Made by a program: the position numbers and the translations under genes. Source: ZC4RG35 sp964571765 (GTDB lineage Bacteria > Actinomycetota > Acidimicrobiia > Spongiisociales > ZC4RG35). From it: DNA of 64,000 nt. The stretch covers positions 32,615 to 96,614 of the forward strand of contig CAZNDH010000006.1 in the NCBI GenBank assembly GCA_964571765.1, given 5' to 3'. The notes under the pieces are model-generated. The model was not told where the DNA came from and ran no database searches. It worked only from the letters and a program-made list of their open reading frames with translations. Numbering within the stretch: position 1 is the first letter of the stretch; the number at the start of each line of letters is the position of its first letter. Shown piece after piece: positions 36,342 through 45,183 of the stretch.

Positions 36342-36779
36342 TCACCCGCCCCCGGTGACCCGTCGCCTGAGGCCTCGTAAGGCAGTGGTGACTATCTGTT
36401 TCTCCGCCTGGCGCCGGAGGAAACCCGGGATGGTGAAGTTGGGCTCGACGGTGAGGGAATAGACGACCTCGGTTGCCCCGTCCTTGGGTGTGAACACGTA
36501 TGAGCCTTCGAGCATCTCCAGATCGTCACTCTCCTCGGCGGCCCAGCTCAAGATGTTGGGCCTGTCGTGGGTATAGCGCAAGGTGTATTCGACCTCCTTG
36601 ACGAACCCCTCGATGACGAACCTGGCACGCACCACGTCGCCCGACCCGTCAACCTCGAGGACCTCCACCTCCTTGACCCCTGTGGCCCACTGCGGATAGG
36701 AGTCGATGTCGGCCACCACGTCGTACAACGCCTCAGGGGTGGCGTCGATCTCGAGCTGTGAAAAGGTTCCTTGGGTCAT
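36342..36779 (-). CDS. SRPBCC (START-like) lipid/ligand-binding protein
   Basis: 145 residues with the helix-grip pattern: QLEIDATPEALYDVVADIDSYPQWATGV at the N-terminus and a long C-terminal helix (IPGFLRRQAEKQIVTTALRGLRRRV). Close to polyketide-cyclase/COQ10-type binding proteins. I start at the ATG at 36779. Its stop is 2 bases from the arsA start, so both are probably made together. Confidence 0.88.
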   Translation of the reverse strand: MTQGTFSQLEIDATPEALYDVVADIDSYPQWATGVKEVEVLEVDGSGDVVRARFVIEGFVKEVEYTLRYTHDRPNILSWAAEESDDLEMLEGSYVFTPKDGATEVVYSLTVEPNFTIPGFLRRQAEKQIVTTALRGLRRRVTGGG

Positions 36780-36807
36780 CGGCCCTGCTTGAAGACGAGC
36801 CCCGAGA

Positions 36808-37593
36808 TTACCCAACCCGACCCGCTTGGACCCCATCGGGGGACACCCTGAGGAATCGCCCCGTGGCCCGAAAGTAGCCTACGTTGTGACACCGGGTCCG
36901 GCCCAGCCTCCAGGTGGTGGCCTGCGCCTGGTGAACATCCCCGTAGAGATGCCAGCGAGGCTGATGTCGTCTCAGATACTCGAGGATCGGCCCCGAGGCG
37001 CGCTCCTCCCGACCGGTGACCACGTCGAGTCGGAGCGGACGCACCGCCGGAGGGACATGGGTACACAAGATGTCGACCGGGCCGATCTCCTCGAGGAGCG
37101 AAGTCATCGCCTCGTCGGACACCTCCCCTTCGGCTTGTAGCGGCGTGGACACCCCGCCTCCCACCAGTCCCAGCCTCAGCCCATCCAAGTCCACTACCTC
37201 GCCGTGCACATAGCGGAACCCCGGAGGCAGCGCCTCGACCAGGGTCGATGGACGATCGACGTTTCCGTGGATCACCAGACCTCGGCCACCCTGCAACGCC
37301 TCGGTCATCGCCCGGTACTGGGCGTCGAGGGCCGCGGCGATCTCCCGCCGCGCCTCGGGGCGCCGGTCACCGACGACGCGGAAAGCGGCGCGCATCCCGG
37401 CGTAGTCGCCCTTTCCCCGGGCCCGAGCACTCTCACGGGACAGGTCGAGACCCAGAACCTCGGCAACCGCACCCTCGCCGGTCCGGTAGTCGGTGAGGTT
37501 CACCAGGTCGCCGAGGATGACTAGGGGCTCGCCCAATCCCACCACTCGCGCCAGGGCATCCGGGGCATCGTGCACATCGGAGACGAACAGCAT
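36808..37593 (-). CDS. Calcineurin-like metallophosphoesterase
   Basis: 261 residues. Metal motifs: FVSDVHDAPD (residues 3-12), VILGDLVN, IHGNVDRP, CTHVPP and YGDVHQAQ, in the normal order with the second site written GDL. Starts at ATG 37593, overlapping the preceding small gene's stop (TGATG). The DxH...GDxxx...GNxD...GDxH set is intact; substrate unknown. Confidence 0.88.
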   Translation of the reverse strand: MLFVSDVHDAPDALARVVGLGEPLVILGDLVNLTDYRTGEGAVAEVLGLDLSRESARARGKGDYAGMRAAFRVVGDRRPEARREIAAALDAQYRAMTEALQGGRGLVIHGNVDRPSTLVEALPPGFRYVHGEVVDLDGLRLGLVGGGVSTPLQAEGEVSDEAMTSLLEEIGPVDILCTHVPPAVRPLRLDVVTGREERASGPILEYLRRHQPRWHLYGDVHQAQATTWRLGRTRCHNVGYFRATGRFLRVSPDGVQAGRVG

Positions 37594-37880
37594 CAAGGGG
37601 CGTCGTCCCGTGGAACATCGCTCCGGGTGGTGTACCACACCCATGCCGATCCCATGGCGGCGCCCAACAGGGCCAGGATCAGGGCGACCGGCCATGACAG
37701 GTCCAGGGGCGAATACTCGGCGGCGATTCCACCCATGGCAAACCCAAGGACACCGCCCAGCGGGAGCCGCAGCCGGTGAAACCATCCTCCGTCATCCCGC
37801 GACCTCACCGAGCGGGTGAGGATCACCCCGATCAAGACCACCACCCCGGCGCAGAGCGCCACCACATACAGCTTGAGCAC
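37593..37880 (-). CDS. Small membrane protein, 95 residues
   Basis: Two TM helices (LYVVALCAGVVVLIGVIL at 4-21 and WPVALILALLGAAMGSAWVW at about 63-82) with a glycine-rich hydrophobic middle segment (LPLGGVLGFAMGGIAAEY). Unknown family. Overlaps the phosphoesterase start, so likely the first gene of this six-gene row. Confidence 0.7.
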   Translation of the reverse strand: MLKLYVVALCAGVVVLIGVILTRSVRSRDDGGWFHRLRLPLGGVLGFAMGGIAAEYSPLDLSWPVALILALLGAAMGSAWVWYTTRSDVPRDDAP

Positions 37881-37932
37881 CGCGCCAGGCTATCTCCCCA
37901 TGGGTTGCGTGGGGGGCTTGGGCTACCTGGTT

Positions 37933-38121
37933 TCAGGACACCCGGCGTTCGGTGGGCACCAGCCGCAGCCGGGGCACTAGGCCCTCTGCGGCCAGGTTGC
38001 CCACCGCGGTCACCTGGTCGTCGCTCAGATCGACTGGTTTGTCGCCTAGGAGCACCGTGACCACACAATCGTCACAGGCGCTGGTGTCGCGCATCGCACA
38101 TTGCTCACAATCGATCAGCAT
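37933..38121 (-). CDS. 62-residue Cys-rich small protein
   Basis: MLIDCEQCAMRDTSACDDCVVTVLLGD has four Cys in a CxxC-x8-CxxC arrangement at residues 5-19, suggestive of a zinc knuckle, followed by a small helix/strand tail. From general family knowledge I think this is a conserved actinobacterial hypothetical, but I cannot name its role. Good ATG start with GGAGGTCG upstream; 52 bases before the next gene. Confidence 0.72.
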   Translation of the reverse strand: MLIDCEQCAMRDTSACDDCVVTVLLGDKPVDLSDDQVTAVGNLAAEGLVPRLRLVPTERRVS

Positions 38122-38160
38122 GTCGACCTCCTCCAGCCAAGATACGACCGGGGTGGGACA

Positions 38161-38198
38161 GAAAGTGAGGTGCCCGACCCTCCGGGGGCGGGCACCTC
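38161..38198 (-). terminator. Intrinsic terminator of ABC importer operon
   Basis: Read on the minus strand, GAGGTGCCCG (38198-38189) pairs with CGGGCACCTC (38176-38167), ten pairs, with a 12-base loop, then ACTTTCTG. It begins about 27 bases past the stop of the substrate-binding protein. Confidence 0.75.
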
Positions 38199-38224
38199 GG
38201 CTGCGAATCGAGGAGCTTCTCCGG

Positions 38225-39139
38225 TCAGAACCCGTTCTGAGCCAGCCAGTCGGCGGCGATGTCGTCGGCGTCCTCGTTGTCTATGTCGTATCTCTTGTTC
38301 ATCGCGGTGAGGTCGGCGGTGGTCAGCTTGGAACTCACTTCGTTGAGGACTTCGGTGATCTCACTGCCGTAGGCATCTCGAAGCTCGAGGGTCAACACCG
38401 GCACAACGTTGTCGGCAGCCAGCATGTTGCGATCGTCTTCGAGGAGGACAAAGCCCCGCTCGGCGATGACACCGCTGGTGGAGAAGAGGATGGCCACGTC
38501 GATCTCGCCCCTCTCCAACGCCTGAACCGTGATCTGCCCACCGTCGAGAGGCTGGAAGTTGGCGCTCATGTCCAACCCGTATTCTCGGAGAAGTCCGGGG
38601 ATGCAGAACGGGTTGGTCTCGCAGTCAGGGGGGCCGCCCAGGACCAGATCGGCTCCCTGGGAGGCAAGGTCGCTCAATGTGACGAGGCCAAGGCTGGTGG
38701 CGGTCTCGGCTGTAACCACGAAGGCGTTGGTATCGACAGCATCCGAAGGCTCCAGGGCGACCAGCCCGATATCTGCCAGCCAGTCGTTGAGCCTGCTGGT
38801 TGTGGCCACGGCATCGCCCGTGGCCTCGCCGGCACGACCGTTCAGTGCTTCCAGCATCGAGGCGGCATACTCCGGCGCCAGGTTGATGTCGCCGGCCTCG
38901 AAGGCCGCCAGCTCGAGGTCGCGGAATCCTCCAACCCTCTGGACGCTGGCGGTGATGCCCTTGGCCTCGAGGGCTCCCTTGTAGATCTCGGCGAGGATCT
39001 CGCTCTCCCCGAAGTCCTGGGCGGCAACGACCACTGCCGGGCCCTCCGGTACGCCACCACCCGAGTTTCCACAGGCAGCCGCCAGCATGGCGAGTGCCAG
39101 GAAACCCGCCCCGATGACGCGGTTGCGGCTGGTCCGCAT
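38225..39139 (-). CDS. Betaine/choline-type ABC importer, substrate-binding lipoprotein
   Basis: 304 residues. Lipoprotein signal with lipobox LAAAC and acylated Cys23, then a short Gly/Ser linker and an OpuAC-type domain (VVVAAQDFGESEILAEIYKGALEAKG). Extracytoplasmic ligand receptor for quaternary ammonium compounds in the OpuC/OsmF class. Last gene of a four-gene importer row, about 90 bases after the permease and followed by a terminator. Confidence 0.92.
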   Translation of the reverse strand: MRTSRNRVIGAGFLALAMLAAACGNSGGGVPEGPAVVVAAQDFGESEILAEIYKGALEAKGITASVQRVGGFRDLELAAFEAGDINLAPEYAASMLEALNGRAGEATGDAVATTSRLNDWLADIGLVALEPSDAVDTNAFVVTAETATSLGLVTLSDLASQGADLVLGGPPDCETNPFCIPGLLREYGLDMSANFQPLDGGQITVQALERGEIDVAILFSTSGVIAERGFVLLEDDRNMLAADNVVPVLTLELRDAYGSEITEVLNEVSSKLTTADLTAMNKRYDIDNEDADDIAADWLAQNGF

Positions 39140-39230
39140 GGGTTTCTCCTTCCGTTAACGCGTAGACCGCCCATCTCGGGCGGTCGTAGGGCAAACCTTG
39201 ACCGCATCGGCCGAATTCCGGATTCCTCGC

Positions 39231-39959
39231 TCAGCGGGGGGTGACGTCCAGAGCGGCCGTCGCCCTGTTGGGCCGGCGGCGCCGGGTGCGGTCCAACCGT
39301 CTCTCAACCCACCCCAAACCGGCTTCGGTGAGGACTGCGAGGACAGCAACTACCAACCCGCCCACGAAGACCAGGACACTGTTTCGCTGGGCGAAGCCGA
39401 CGAAGATGTAGGTCCCCAAGGTGCTGTAGCCAACCCAGGCACTCAAGGTCACCGTTGCCACCACGGCCACAGCCGCGCTCCGGATGCCCGCCATGACCAG
39501 GGGCATGGCCAGGACCAGCTCGACCCGCCCCAACACCTGGGTCCCGGTCATCCCCATGCCCCGAGCCGCCTCGACCAGCGCCGGGTCGACGCCGCGCACC
39601 CCGGTATAGGCGTTGACGAACATGGGAGGCATCGCCAGGACCACCATGGCGATGAACGTCGCCCAGTAGCCCAGCGGAGATCGAGTTGCACTGAACGCCA
39701 ACGTCAACGGGAACATCACCCCCATCACCCCGAACGATGGCAGGGCCCGCCCGATGTTGACCACCGACACCGCGAGCAGGCCACCACGGCGGAGATGACC
39801 GAGGGCGATGGCCGCGGGTACCGCAAGCACCGCCGCGGCCAACAGCGACAACAGGGTGAGCCCGACATGGGCCCGCAGCAGGGTGGGCAAACCCCGATTG
39901 CCCTCCCAGTTCGCCGGATCGGTGAACCAGGCGGCCACCTCACCAAGGAACTCGGTCAC
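39231..39959 (-). CDS. Betaine-type ABC importer permease (second)
   Basis: 242 residues, about six TM helices with the EAA loop VEAARGMGMTGTQVLGRVELVLAMP that contacts the ATPase. GTG at 39959 overlaps the preceding permease stop (GTGA). An N-terminal soluble stretch (TDPANWEGNRGLPTLLRAH) is common in OpuCB/OsmW-like permeases. The C-terminal tail is basic. Confidence 0.92.
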   Translation of the reverse strand: MTEFLGEVAAWFTDPANWEGNRGLPTLLRAHVGLTLLSLLAAAVLAVPAAIALGHLRRGGLLAVSVVNIGRALPSFGVMGVMFPLTLAFSATRSPLGYWATFIAMVVLAMPPMFVNAYTGVRGVDPALVEAARGMGMTGTQVLGRVELVLAMPLVMAGIRSAAVAVVATVTLSAWVGYSTLGTYIFVGFAQRNSVLVFVGGLVVAVLAVLTEAGLGWVERRLDRTRRRRPNRATAALDVTPR

Positions 39960-40624
39960 GTCACCGCCCTCCGCCTCACCCAAGGCGTGGCAAGACGCTC
40001 CAGCCCTACCAGGGCGCTGTCGACGGCCACCGCCATGATCACCGAGAGGGTCGTCCCCACCAGGGCTTCGGTGAGGAACTGGCGACCGATCCCACGCAGG
40101 ATGAAGATCCCGTATCCCCCCTGGCCGACGAGTACGGTCAAGGTGACCAGGCCGATAGTGGTGACCGCGGCGATGCGGACGCCGGCGATGATGGCCGGAA
40201 CCGCCAGGGGGAGCTGCACACTGAGGAAGATCCTGCGCTCGGTCATACCCATGCCCCGCGAAGCCTCGGTGATGTGGCCGGGTACCCCCCTGATCCCGGC
40301 GACGATGTTCCGGATGAGGATGAGCAAGGTGTAGGAGACCAGGGCCACCTGTGCGGTGAGGATGCTGGTCAGCCCAAAGACGGGTACCAGGAAGGTGAAC
40401 AGCGCAATCGAGGGGATGGTGTAGAGGACACCGGTGACCCAGGTGATCGGGGCGTAGGTGCGCTCCCAGCGCAGGGCCACCAAGGAGAGCCCCAGGGAAA
40501 CGACCAGGCCGACACTCACTGCAGTGGCGGCCAGGGCGAAGTGCTCCACGGTGGCCTCCCAGATGTCGTCGAGGTTCCGCCGGATCCACCCCCAGTCGAT
40601 CACGGCATCCTGACCCATGATCAC
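39956..40624 (-). CDS. Betaine-type ABC importer permease (first)
   Basis: 222 residues, about five to six TM segments and the EAA loop ITEASRGMGMTERRIFLSVQLPLAVP. Paired with the second permease this makes a heterodimeric channel, as in OpuC/OsmU systems. ATG overlaps the ATPase stop (ATGA). Confidence 0.92.
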   Translation of the reverse strand: MIMGQDAVIDWGWIRRNLDDIWEATVEHFALAATAVSVGLVVSLGLSLVALRWERTYAPITWVTGVLYTIPSIALFTFLVPVFGLTSILTAQVALVSYTLLILIRNIVAGIRGVPGHITEASRGMGMTERRIFLSVQLPLAVPAIIAGVRIAAVTTIGLVTLTVLVGQGGYGIFILRGIGRQFLTEALVGTTLSVIMAVAVDSALVGLERLATPWVRRRAVT

Positions 40625-41745
40625 CCGGTGATCTCCTCGGCGATACGGTCGATGTCGAGCATCCCCAGATAGCCCTGATCACCGACCACCACCGCCACCC
40701 GGGCATGGTCGGTGACCACCGCGTCCAAAGCTCGGCGCAACGAGTCCTGAGGAGACAGGGTGACCAGGAAGGGCCGAGGCGAGATCTCGCCCAAGGGAGT
40801 CGTTGACACCTGGTCGGCCGGGGCCCAGCCCAGCAGGCGGGAGCCATCGAGCAGGCCCACCCAGTCGACGCCTTCCTCGCGCATGATCCTCTCCGCCTCG
40901 CCACGATCGGCTGTCACGTCGACCACCGGTCCTCGCCGCAGGGTGGCGCTGGACACAGGGCGTAGGGCGAGTCTCCGCAGCCCTCTCTCCTCGCCCAGGA
41001 ACCGGGCGACGAAATCGCTTGCCGGGTTGGAGAGGATCTCCTCGGGACGGTCGAATTGCTCGAGGATCCCGCCCAGGTTGAGGATGGCCACCCTTGTCCC
41101 CATGAGCACCGCTTCATCGATGTCGTGGGTAACGAACACCACTGTCTTGCCCAGCCTTCGATATAGATCGAGGAACTCGTGCTGTAGCCGGGTCCGCACG
41201 ATGGGGTCGACCGCCCCGAAGGGCTCGTCCATGAGCATGACCGGTGGGTCGGCGGCCAGGGCGCGGGCCACGCCGACCCGTTGTTGCTGCCCGCCGGAGA
41301 GGTCTGTCGGGTAGCGCTCGAGGAGATCGGCGTCCAGGCCGACCAGCTCGATCATCTCCTCAACCCGGGCCCCTGTTCTCGCCTTATCCCACCCGAGGAG
41401 GCCGGGAACGGTGGCGATGTTCTCCTCTACGGTGCGGTGCGGCAGCAGTCCCACCTGCTGGATCACATAGCCGATGGAGCGTCGCAGGATGTGGGCCTCC
41501 ATGGCGGCGGCGTCACGGCCACCGACCTCGATGAGTCCCGACGTCGGTTCGATGATCCGGTTGATCATCTTCAGGATCGTGGTCTTGCCGCATCCCGATG
41601 GCCCCACCAGGGTGACGAACTCGCCCTCCCCGACGGTGAGGCTGAGCCGAGTCACCGCAGGCCTTGCCGACCCGGGGAACAACTTGGTCACCGAGTCGAG
41701 TCGGATCATCGGCTTGACTTGCAAGGCGACCTCCTCGAGGGTCAA
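40621..41745 (-). CDS. Betaine-type ABC importer ATPase with CBS region
   Basis: 374 residues. Walker A GPSGCGKTTILKM (about 49-61), Q-loop IGYVIQQVGLLPH, signature LSGGQQQRVGVARAL, Walker B PVMLMDEPFGAVDP and H-loop FVTHDIDEAVL. After residue about 255 a CBS pair (VDVTADRGEAERIMREEGVD and LVTLSPQDSLRRALDAV) matches the ionic-strength sensor of OpuA/ProV-type ATPases. A second in-frame Met at residue 13 is an alternative start. Confidence 0.94.
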   Translation of the reverse strand: MTLEEVALQVKPMIRLDSVTKLFPGSARPAVTRLSLTVGEGEFVTLVGPSGCGKTTILKMINRIIEPTSGLIEVGGRDAAAMEAHILRRSIGYVIQQVGLLPHRTVEENIATVPGLLGWDKARTGARVEEMIELVGLDADLLERYPTDLSGGQQQRVGVARALAADPPVMLMDEPFGAVDPIVRTRLQHEFLDLYRRLGKTVVFVTHDIDEAVLMGTRVAILNLGGILEQFDRPEEILSNPASDFVARFLGEERGLRRLALRPVSSATLRRGPVVDVTADRGEAERIMREEGVDWVGLLDGSRLLGWAPADQVSTTPLGEISPRPFLVTLSPQDSLRRALDAVVTDHARVAVVVGDQGYLGMLDIDRIAEEITG

Positions 41746-41761
41746 TCCCCGGGGGGAGGGA

Positions 41762-42673
41762 TCACCCGACCTCCTGCATGAACCTCAACACCTCGGCAAG
41801 GTAGCGGTCCGGGTCCGACTGATAGCTGTCGACGTGGCCGGCGCCTTCGAAGACTAGGAGACGCGTCTGATCGGGCGACATCTCGACGAAGCGCACGCTC
41901 TGTGCCACCGGGACGGTCCCATCCTCGGTGCCGTGGATCACCAGGACCGGCAGTCGCAGGGACGTCCCCGCCTTTGACACGTAATCGATGGTCTTCCAGT
42001 TCACCCCAATCCTCAGGGAGGTTATGAACTTGGCGGTGGCGGCAAGGGTGGGCGGAACGTTCATGGGGAGCAGTGGGACCGGTCGTCTCGAGAAGGCGAA
42101 GTTCACACTGTCGCCCATGTCGATGTTGGGGGCGTCGAGGATGATCCCCTTGAGCAGGTCGATGTTGTGGCGGTAGGCGTAGGAGAGGACATGGGACCCA
42201 CCGGTGCTGTAGCCGGCGAGCACCACGTTGCCGCCGCCGTTGGCCCGGGCATGTTCCACCGCGCCGGCGACGTCAGCCCACTCGGTGGCCCCGTATTGGT
42301 GGTGGCCGCTGGGGTCGGTGGGTTGTGCATCGTCGTTCCGGTAGGTGATCGCCAACTGGGGGTAGCCGGCCTGTTGCAGGACTCCGAACAGGTGCTCTGC
42401 TTCGGCCGGAGTCGTTCCGTTGCCGTGGACGTGGACCACCCAGGTGTTGCCCGAAGCCGGAAGGAACCAGGCGCCCATCTCGCCGAGAGGAGTGGCATAG
42501 GCGACCTCCTCGATCTCAAAGTCTCCGGAGGGGAGCACCACCGGGTGGGGCTCGGGGACGAACCCGTCCTCGATCAACACGCCGGAGAAGTACCAGCCTC
42601 CAGCGATGTGGAACACCACGACGAGGGCCACCACCGACCAGATCAGCCCACGGGCAAAGGATGCGAATCTCAT
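41762..42673 (-). CDS. Membrane-anchored alpha/beta hydrolase
   Basis: 303 residues. One N-terminal TM helix (about residues 10-30), then an alpha/beta hydrolase with oxyanion-type HVHGNGTTP, nucleophile Ser156 in LAGYSTGGSH, acid in VIHGTEDGTVP and His in GAGHVDSYQ. Probably faces outward. Substrate unknown. Sixteen bases before the importer ATPase start, so it may share its transcript. Confidence 0.87.
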   Translation of the reverse strand: MRFASFARGLIWSVVALVVVFHIAGGWYFSGVLIEDGFVPEPHPVVLPSGDFEIEEVAYATPLGEMGAWFLPASGNTWVVHVHGNGTTPAEAEHLFGVLQQAGYPQLAITYRNDDAQPTDPSGHHQYGATEWADVAGAVEHARANGGGNVVLAGYSTGGSHVLSYAYRHNIDLLKGIILDAPNIDMGDSVNFAFSRRPVPLLPMNVPPTLAATAKFITSLRIGVNWKTIDYVSKAGTSLRLPVLVIHGTEDGTVPVAQSVRFVEMSPDQTRLLVFEGAGHVDSYQSDPDRYLAEVLRFMQEVG

Positions 42674-42696
42674 GTGGTTGGCGATTCTGGCCGCTA

Positions 42697-43626
42697 TCAG
42701 CCCACAGGCAACGACAAACCGCCCACCAGGTAGTCCTCGTAGTCGGTGACAGGGATCGGATCTTCGCCAAAGTCTGGCTCGAGTTCCCAGGCTTCGTCGA
42801 TTGTGCCGTCGACCCGCACCGAGAGGGCGTCCTCCATCACCGTACCAACCGGCGCCGAGCCGGCATCGAGGAGCTTCTCCCGGCGCACCACCCCGACGAG
42901 CCGGCCCTCCTCGGCAACCGCCAGAGTCTTCTCGTCATGGAACCGCAGGGTGTCGGTCGCCTCCCGCAGAGGTGCGACATACACCGGATCCCCCATGAAG
43001 CGGAACACCCGATCCGGGGCGCTCCTCACCACAACCGCACCGGCCTGGGCGGTGCGACGCAGCCGGGCCCCACGCCCCAACATGGCGCGTTGTAGCCATG
43101 AGCCTCCAGGCGCCCCCAGGACCACCAGAGCCCCATCGTCGAGGTTGGCGACCAGCCGGTCGATCCCGCCCTTCTCGACAACCCTTGCTGTGATCTCGGG
43201 GACGCTCGAGCCGATCCGGTCGAGGACCTCGGTCGCTCCGGGAGCCTCGTCGTAGGGAATCGACGCCGACACCATCTCGGCGGGCACCCCCATCGCCTGG
43301 CCGAGACGCGCCGCCACCGTCGCCGCCAGGAGGGAATGGGGGCCAGCGGAGACCGCGGCCACCACCTTGGTCACCTTGTCTGGCTGGAAGTCGATGGGCA
43401 CCACCACGCTGACCAGGTCGAAGCCACCGGGGAGCTTCTTGGAGACGAGCAGGTCGGCCCGTCGATCGATGCACTCTTCCCTGAGATCGCCTCCGATGCG
43501 AACCGCTTGACCGTCATGGGCGAGAAGGCCGGCCAGCTCGACACACCCCTTGCCCCGGGTCCACACCACCGACAGGTCCTCTGCCGCTGATCGTCCCGAC
43601 TGCATCAATGGCCTCGAGTCTGCCAC
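42697..43626 (-). CDS. USP-like plus CBS-domain protein
   Basis: 309 residues. The first 200 resemble a universal stress protein fold (VSAGPHSLLAATVAARLGQAMG, then DDGALVVLGAPGGSWLQRAMLGRGA with the G-x2-G-x9-G-like loop). The last 100 look like CBS-type repeats (TLAVAEEGRLVGVVRREKLL and TVMEDALSVRVDGTIDEAW). Likely a cytoplasmic nucleotide-responsive stress protein. Three bases after the nitroreductase stop region, same operon direction. Confidence 0.72.
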   Translation of the reverse strand: MADSRPLMQSGRSAAEDLSVVWTRGKGCVELAGLLAHDGQAVRIGGDLREECIDRRADLLVSKKLPGGFDLVSVVVPIDFQPDKVTKVVAAVSAGPHSLLAATVAARLGQAMGVPAEMVSASIPYDEAPGATEVLDRIGSSVPEITARVVEKGGIDRLVANLDDGALVVLGAPGGSWLQRAMLGRGARLRRTAQAGAVVVRSAPDRVFRFMGDPVYVAPLREATDTLRFHDEKTLAVAEEGRLVGVVRREKLLDAGSAPVGTVMEDALSVRVDGTIDEAWELEPDFGEDPIPVTDYEDYLVGGLSLPVG

Positions 43627-43628
43627 CG

Positions 43629-44294
43629 CTACTCCTTGCTCTCCACACGCCGCGGGCGAGGCGAGCCGTTGTCAATGACACGTTCACTCGCATCCCCCAC
43701 CCGGGACCACCGGTCTCGGTGTATGGAGATGTTTGCAGGATCCGGGGCCCTGTCCAGGCTCGAAGAGCGCCGGTCGGCGGCCGGGTGGCCGATGGTGACC
43801 ACCCCGATCGGAGCCTGGTCCTCCGGCAGCCCGAGCAGTCTGGCCAGGGAAGGCAGTGAGTGCACACCGAGGAAGCCGGCCGCCAGACCCTCGTCTACCG
43901 TGGCGAGGAGGACCGCCATGAGGGCCGCCCCCGCATCGATCCACCAGTACGGGACCGGCCATTCGATCGGCCGTCCGTCGGCGGCCACCTTGTCCGGTTC
44001 CATGTAGCGACGTCGATAGACTTCCTCGCTCACGGAGATGACGATGTGGGCAGGCGCCCTCGAGATCCACGGGTCGTACCCCGAGGCGACATAGGCCTCC
44101 TCGTCGGCCAGCCGAGCGATGTGATGCCTGGTGACGGTGTCGGTGACCAGGACCACACCCAGAGCCTGGCTGTTCCCCGCCGACGGGGCCCGCAGCGCCG
44201 CGGCGGCGATCCGCTCCAAAGCGGCGGCGTCCACCGGCCGGTCGGTGTAGTTGCGTACCATTCTCCTTCGGGCGAGTACCTCCGACAGCTCCAT
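43629..44294 (-). CDS. Nitroreductase-family FMN oxidoreductase
   Basis: 221 residues. MELSEVLARRRMVRNYTDRPV at the N-terminus carries the FMN phosphate-binding Arg pair, and ALRAPSAGNSQALGVVLV and a Gly-rich GLAAGFLGVHSLP complete the fold. I choose the ATG at 44294. Dimeric FMN enzymes of this group reduce nitro compounds, quinones or iodotyrosine; the substrate here is not predictable. Confidence 0.9.
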   Translation of the reverse strand: MELSEVLARRRMVRNYTDRPVDAAALERIAAAALRAPSAGNSQALGVVLVTDTVTRHHIARLADEEAYVASGYDPWISRAPAHIVISVSEEVYRRRYMEPDKVAADGRPIEWPVPYWWIDAGAALMAVLLATVDEGLAAGFLGVHSLPSLARLLGLPEDQAPIGVVTIGHPAADRRSSSLDRAPDPANISIHRDRWSRVGDASERVIDNGSPRPRRVESKE

Positions 44295-44375
44295 GGAGTC
44301 ATCCTGGCATGAGTCGCAGTCCTGGGTGATCCGGGGCAAGCCGGGGCGGGACGACGGTGCGATACTCGGTCACCG

Positions 44376-45152
44376 GTGCACGCCGAGATCACCTCCGCCG
44401 CCAATCCCCGAATGAAGCGTCTCATCCGGCTCGGCCGGAGACGCCAACGCGACTTCGAGGGTGTCTTCGTGGTCGAGGGCGCCCGGCTGGTGGGGAGGGC
44501 GTTGGCGGCCGGACTGGTCCCGGAAGAGGTCTACGGCGACGGGACCGTCGAGCTGCCTGGGGTCGACATGATCAGCGTTGATCCAGCGATTCTCGACCGG
44601 GTCTCCTATCGGAAAAGGTCCGAAGGGGTGATCGCGGTGTTCGCCCAGTTCCCGGCCGACACCTTGACGAAGGCGGCATCTGGCGACCCGGCTCTGATCC
44701 TGGTGGGCGAGAGCCTCGAGAAGCCGGGGAACCTGGGAGCTATCCTTCGCACCGCTGACGCGGTCGCCGCCGACGCGGTGGTCACCGTGCCGCGACCGCT
44801 CGACCGGTTCAACCCCAACGTGATCAGGTCATCGACCGGGGCCTGCTTCACGGTACCGGTGGTCTCCTCGGACATCGAAGGACTGGCGGCTTACGCCGCC
44901 GACTCCGGTGTCACCCTGGTCGCCGCCGACCCCAATGCCTCGGTCAGCTACTGGGAGGCCGACCTGACCGGCCCTGTGGCCCTGGTGGTGGGATCCGAAG
45001 ACGCCGGGATCAGCCCGTTTCTCCGCGAATCCTCGGACCGGGCGGTCGCGGTTCCGATGAGGGGCTCGGTCGACTCTCTGAACGCCTCGGTGACCATGGC
45101 CCTCCTCGCCTATGAGGCACTCCGCCAGCGGGAGGCTACGTTGGGGGCTTGA
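44376..45152 (+). CDS. SpoU/TrmH-type RNA 2'-O-methyltransferase
   Basis: 258 residues. N-terminal substrate-binding part (ITSAANPRMKRLIRLGRRR and FVVEGARLV) as in 23S rRNA RlmB/TsnR-type enzymes, then the SPOUT knot: GESLEKPGNLGAILRTADAV, LVVGSEDAGIS and VPMRGSVDSLNASVTMALL (motifs 1-3). GTG at 44376. Alone in its direction until the LexA-controlled nuclease. Confidence 0.92.
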   Translation: MHAEITSAANPRMKRLIRLGRRRQRDFEGVFVVEGARLVGRALAAGLVPEEVYGDGTVELPGVDMISVDPAILDRVSYRKRSEGVIAVFAQFPADTLTKAASGDPALILVGESLEKPGNLGAILRTADAVAADAVVTVPRPLDRFNPNVIRSSTGACFTVPVVSSDIEGLAAYAADSGVTLVAADPNASVSYWEADLTGPVALVVGSEDAGISPFLRESSDRAVAVPMRGSVDSLNASVTMALLAYEALRQREATLGA

Positions 45153-45175
45153 ATCGAACATCTGTTCGATATAGT
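45149..45175 (+). promoter_or_regulatory. LexA (SOS) box and promoter of the exonuclease/GIY-YIG gene
   Basis: TCGAACATCTGTTCGA (45154-45169) is a perfect 16-base palindrome of the actinobacterial/Bacillus SOS type. It lies between TTGAAT (45149-45154) and TATAGT (45170-45175), so a bound LexA would cover the promoter. TATAGT is eight bases before the ATG at 45184, giving a leaderless or almost leaderless message. Confidence 0.88.
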
Positions 45176-45183
45176 CTCCTCCG

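Noticed and set aside
39960..40904. Long N-terminal extension of the second permease
   Set aside because: Lies on the first permease and ATPase in another frame.
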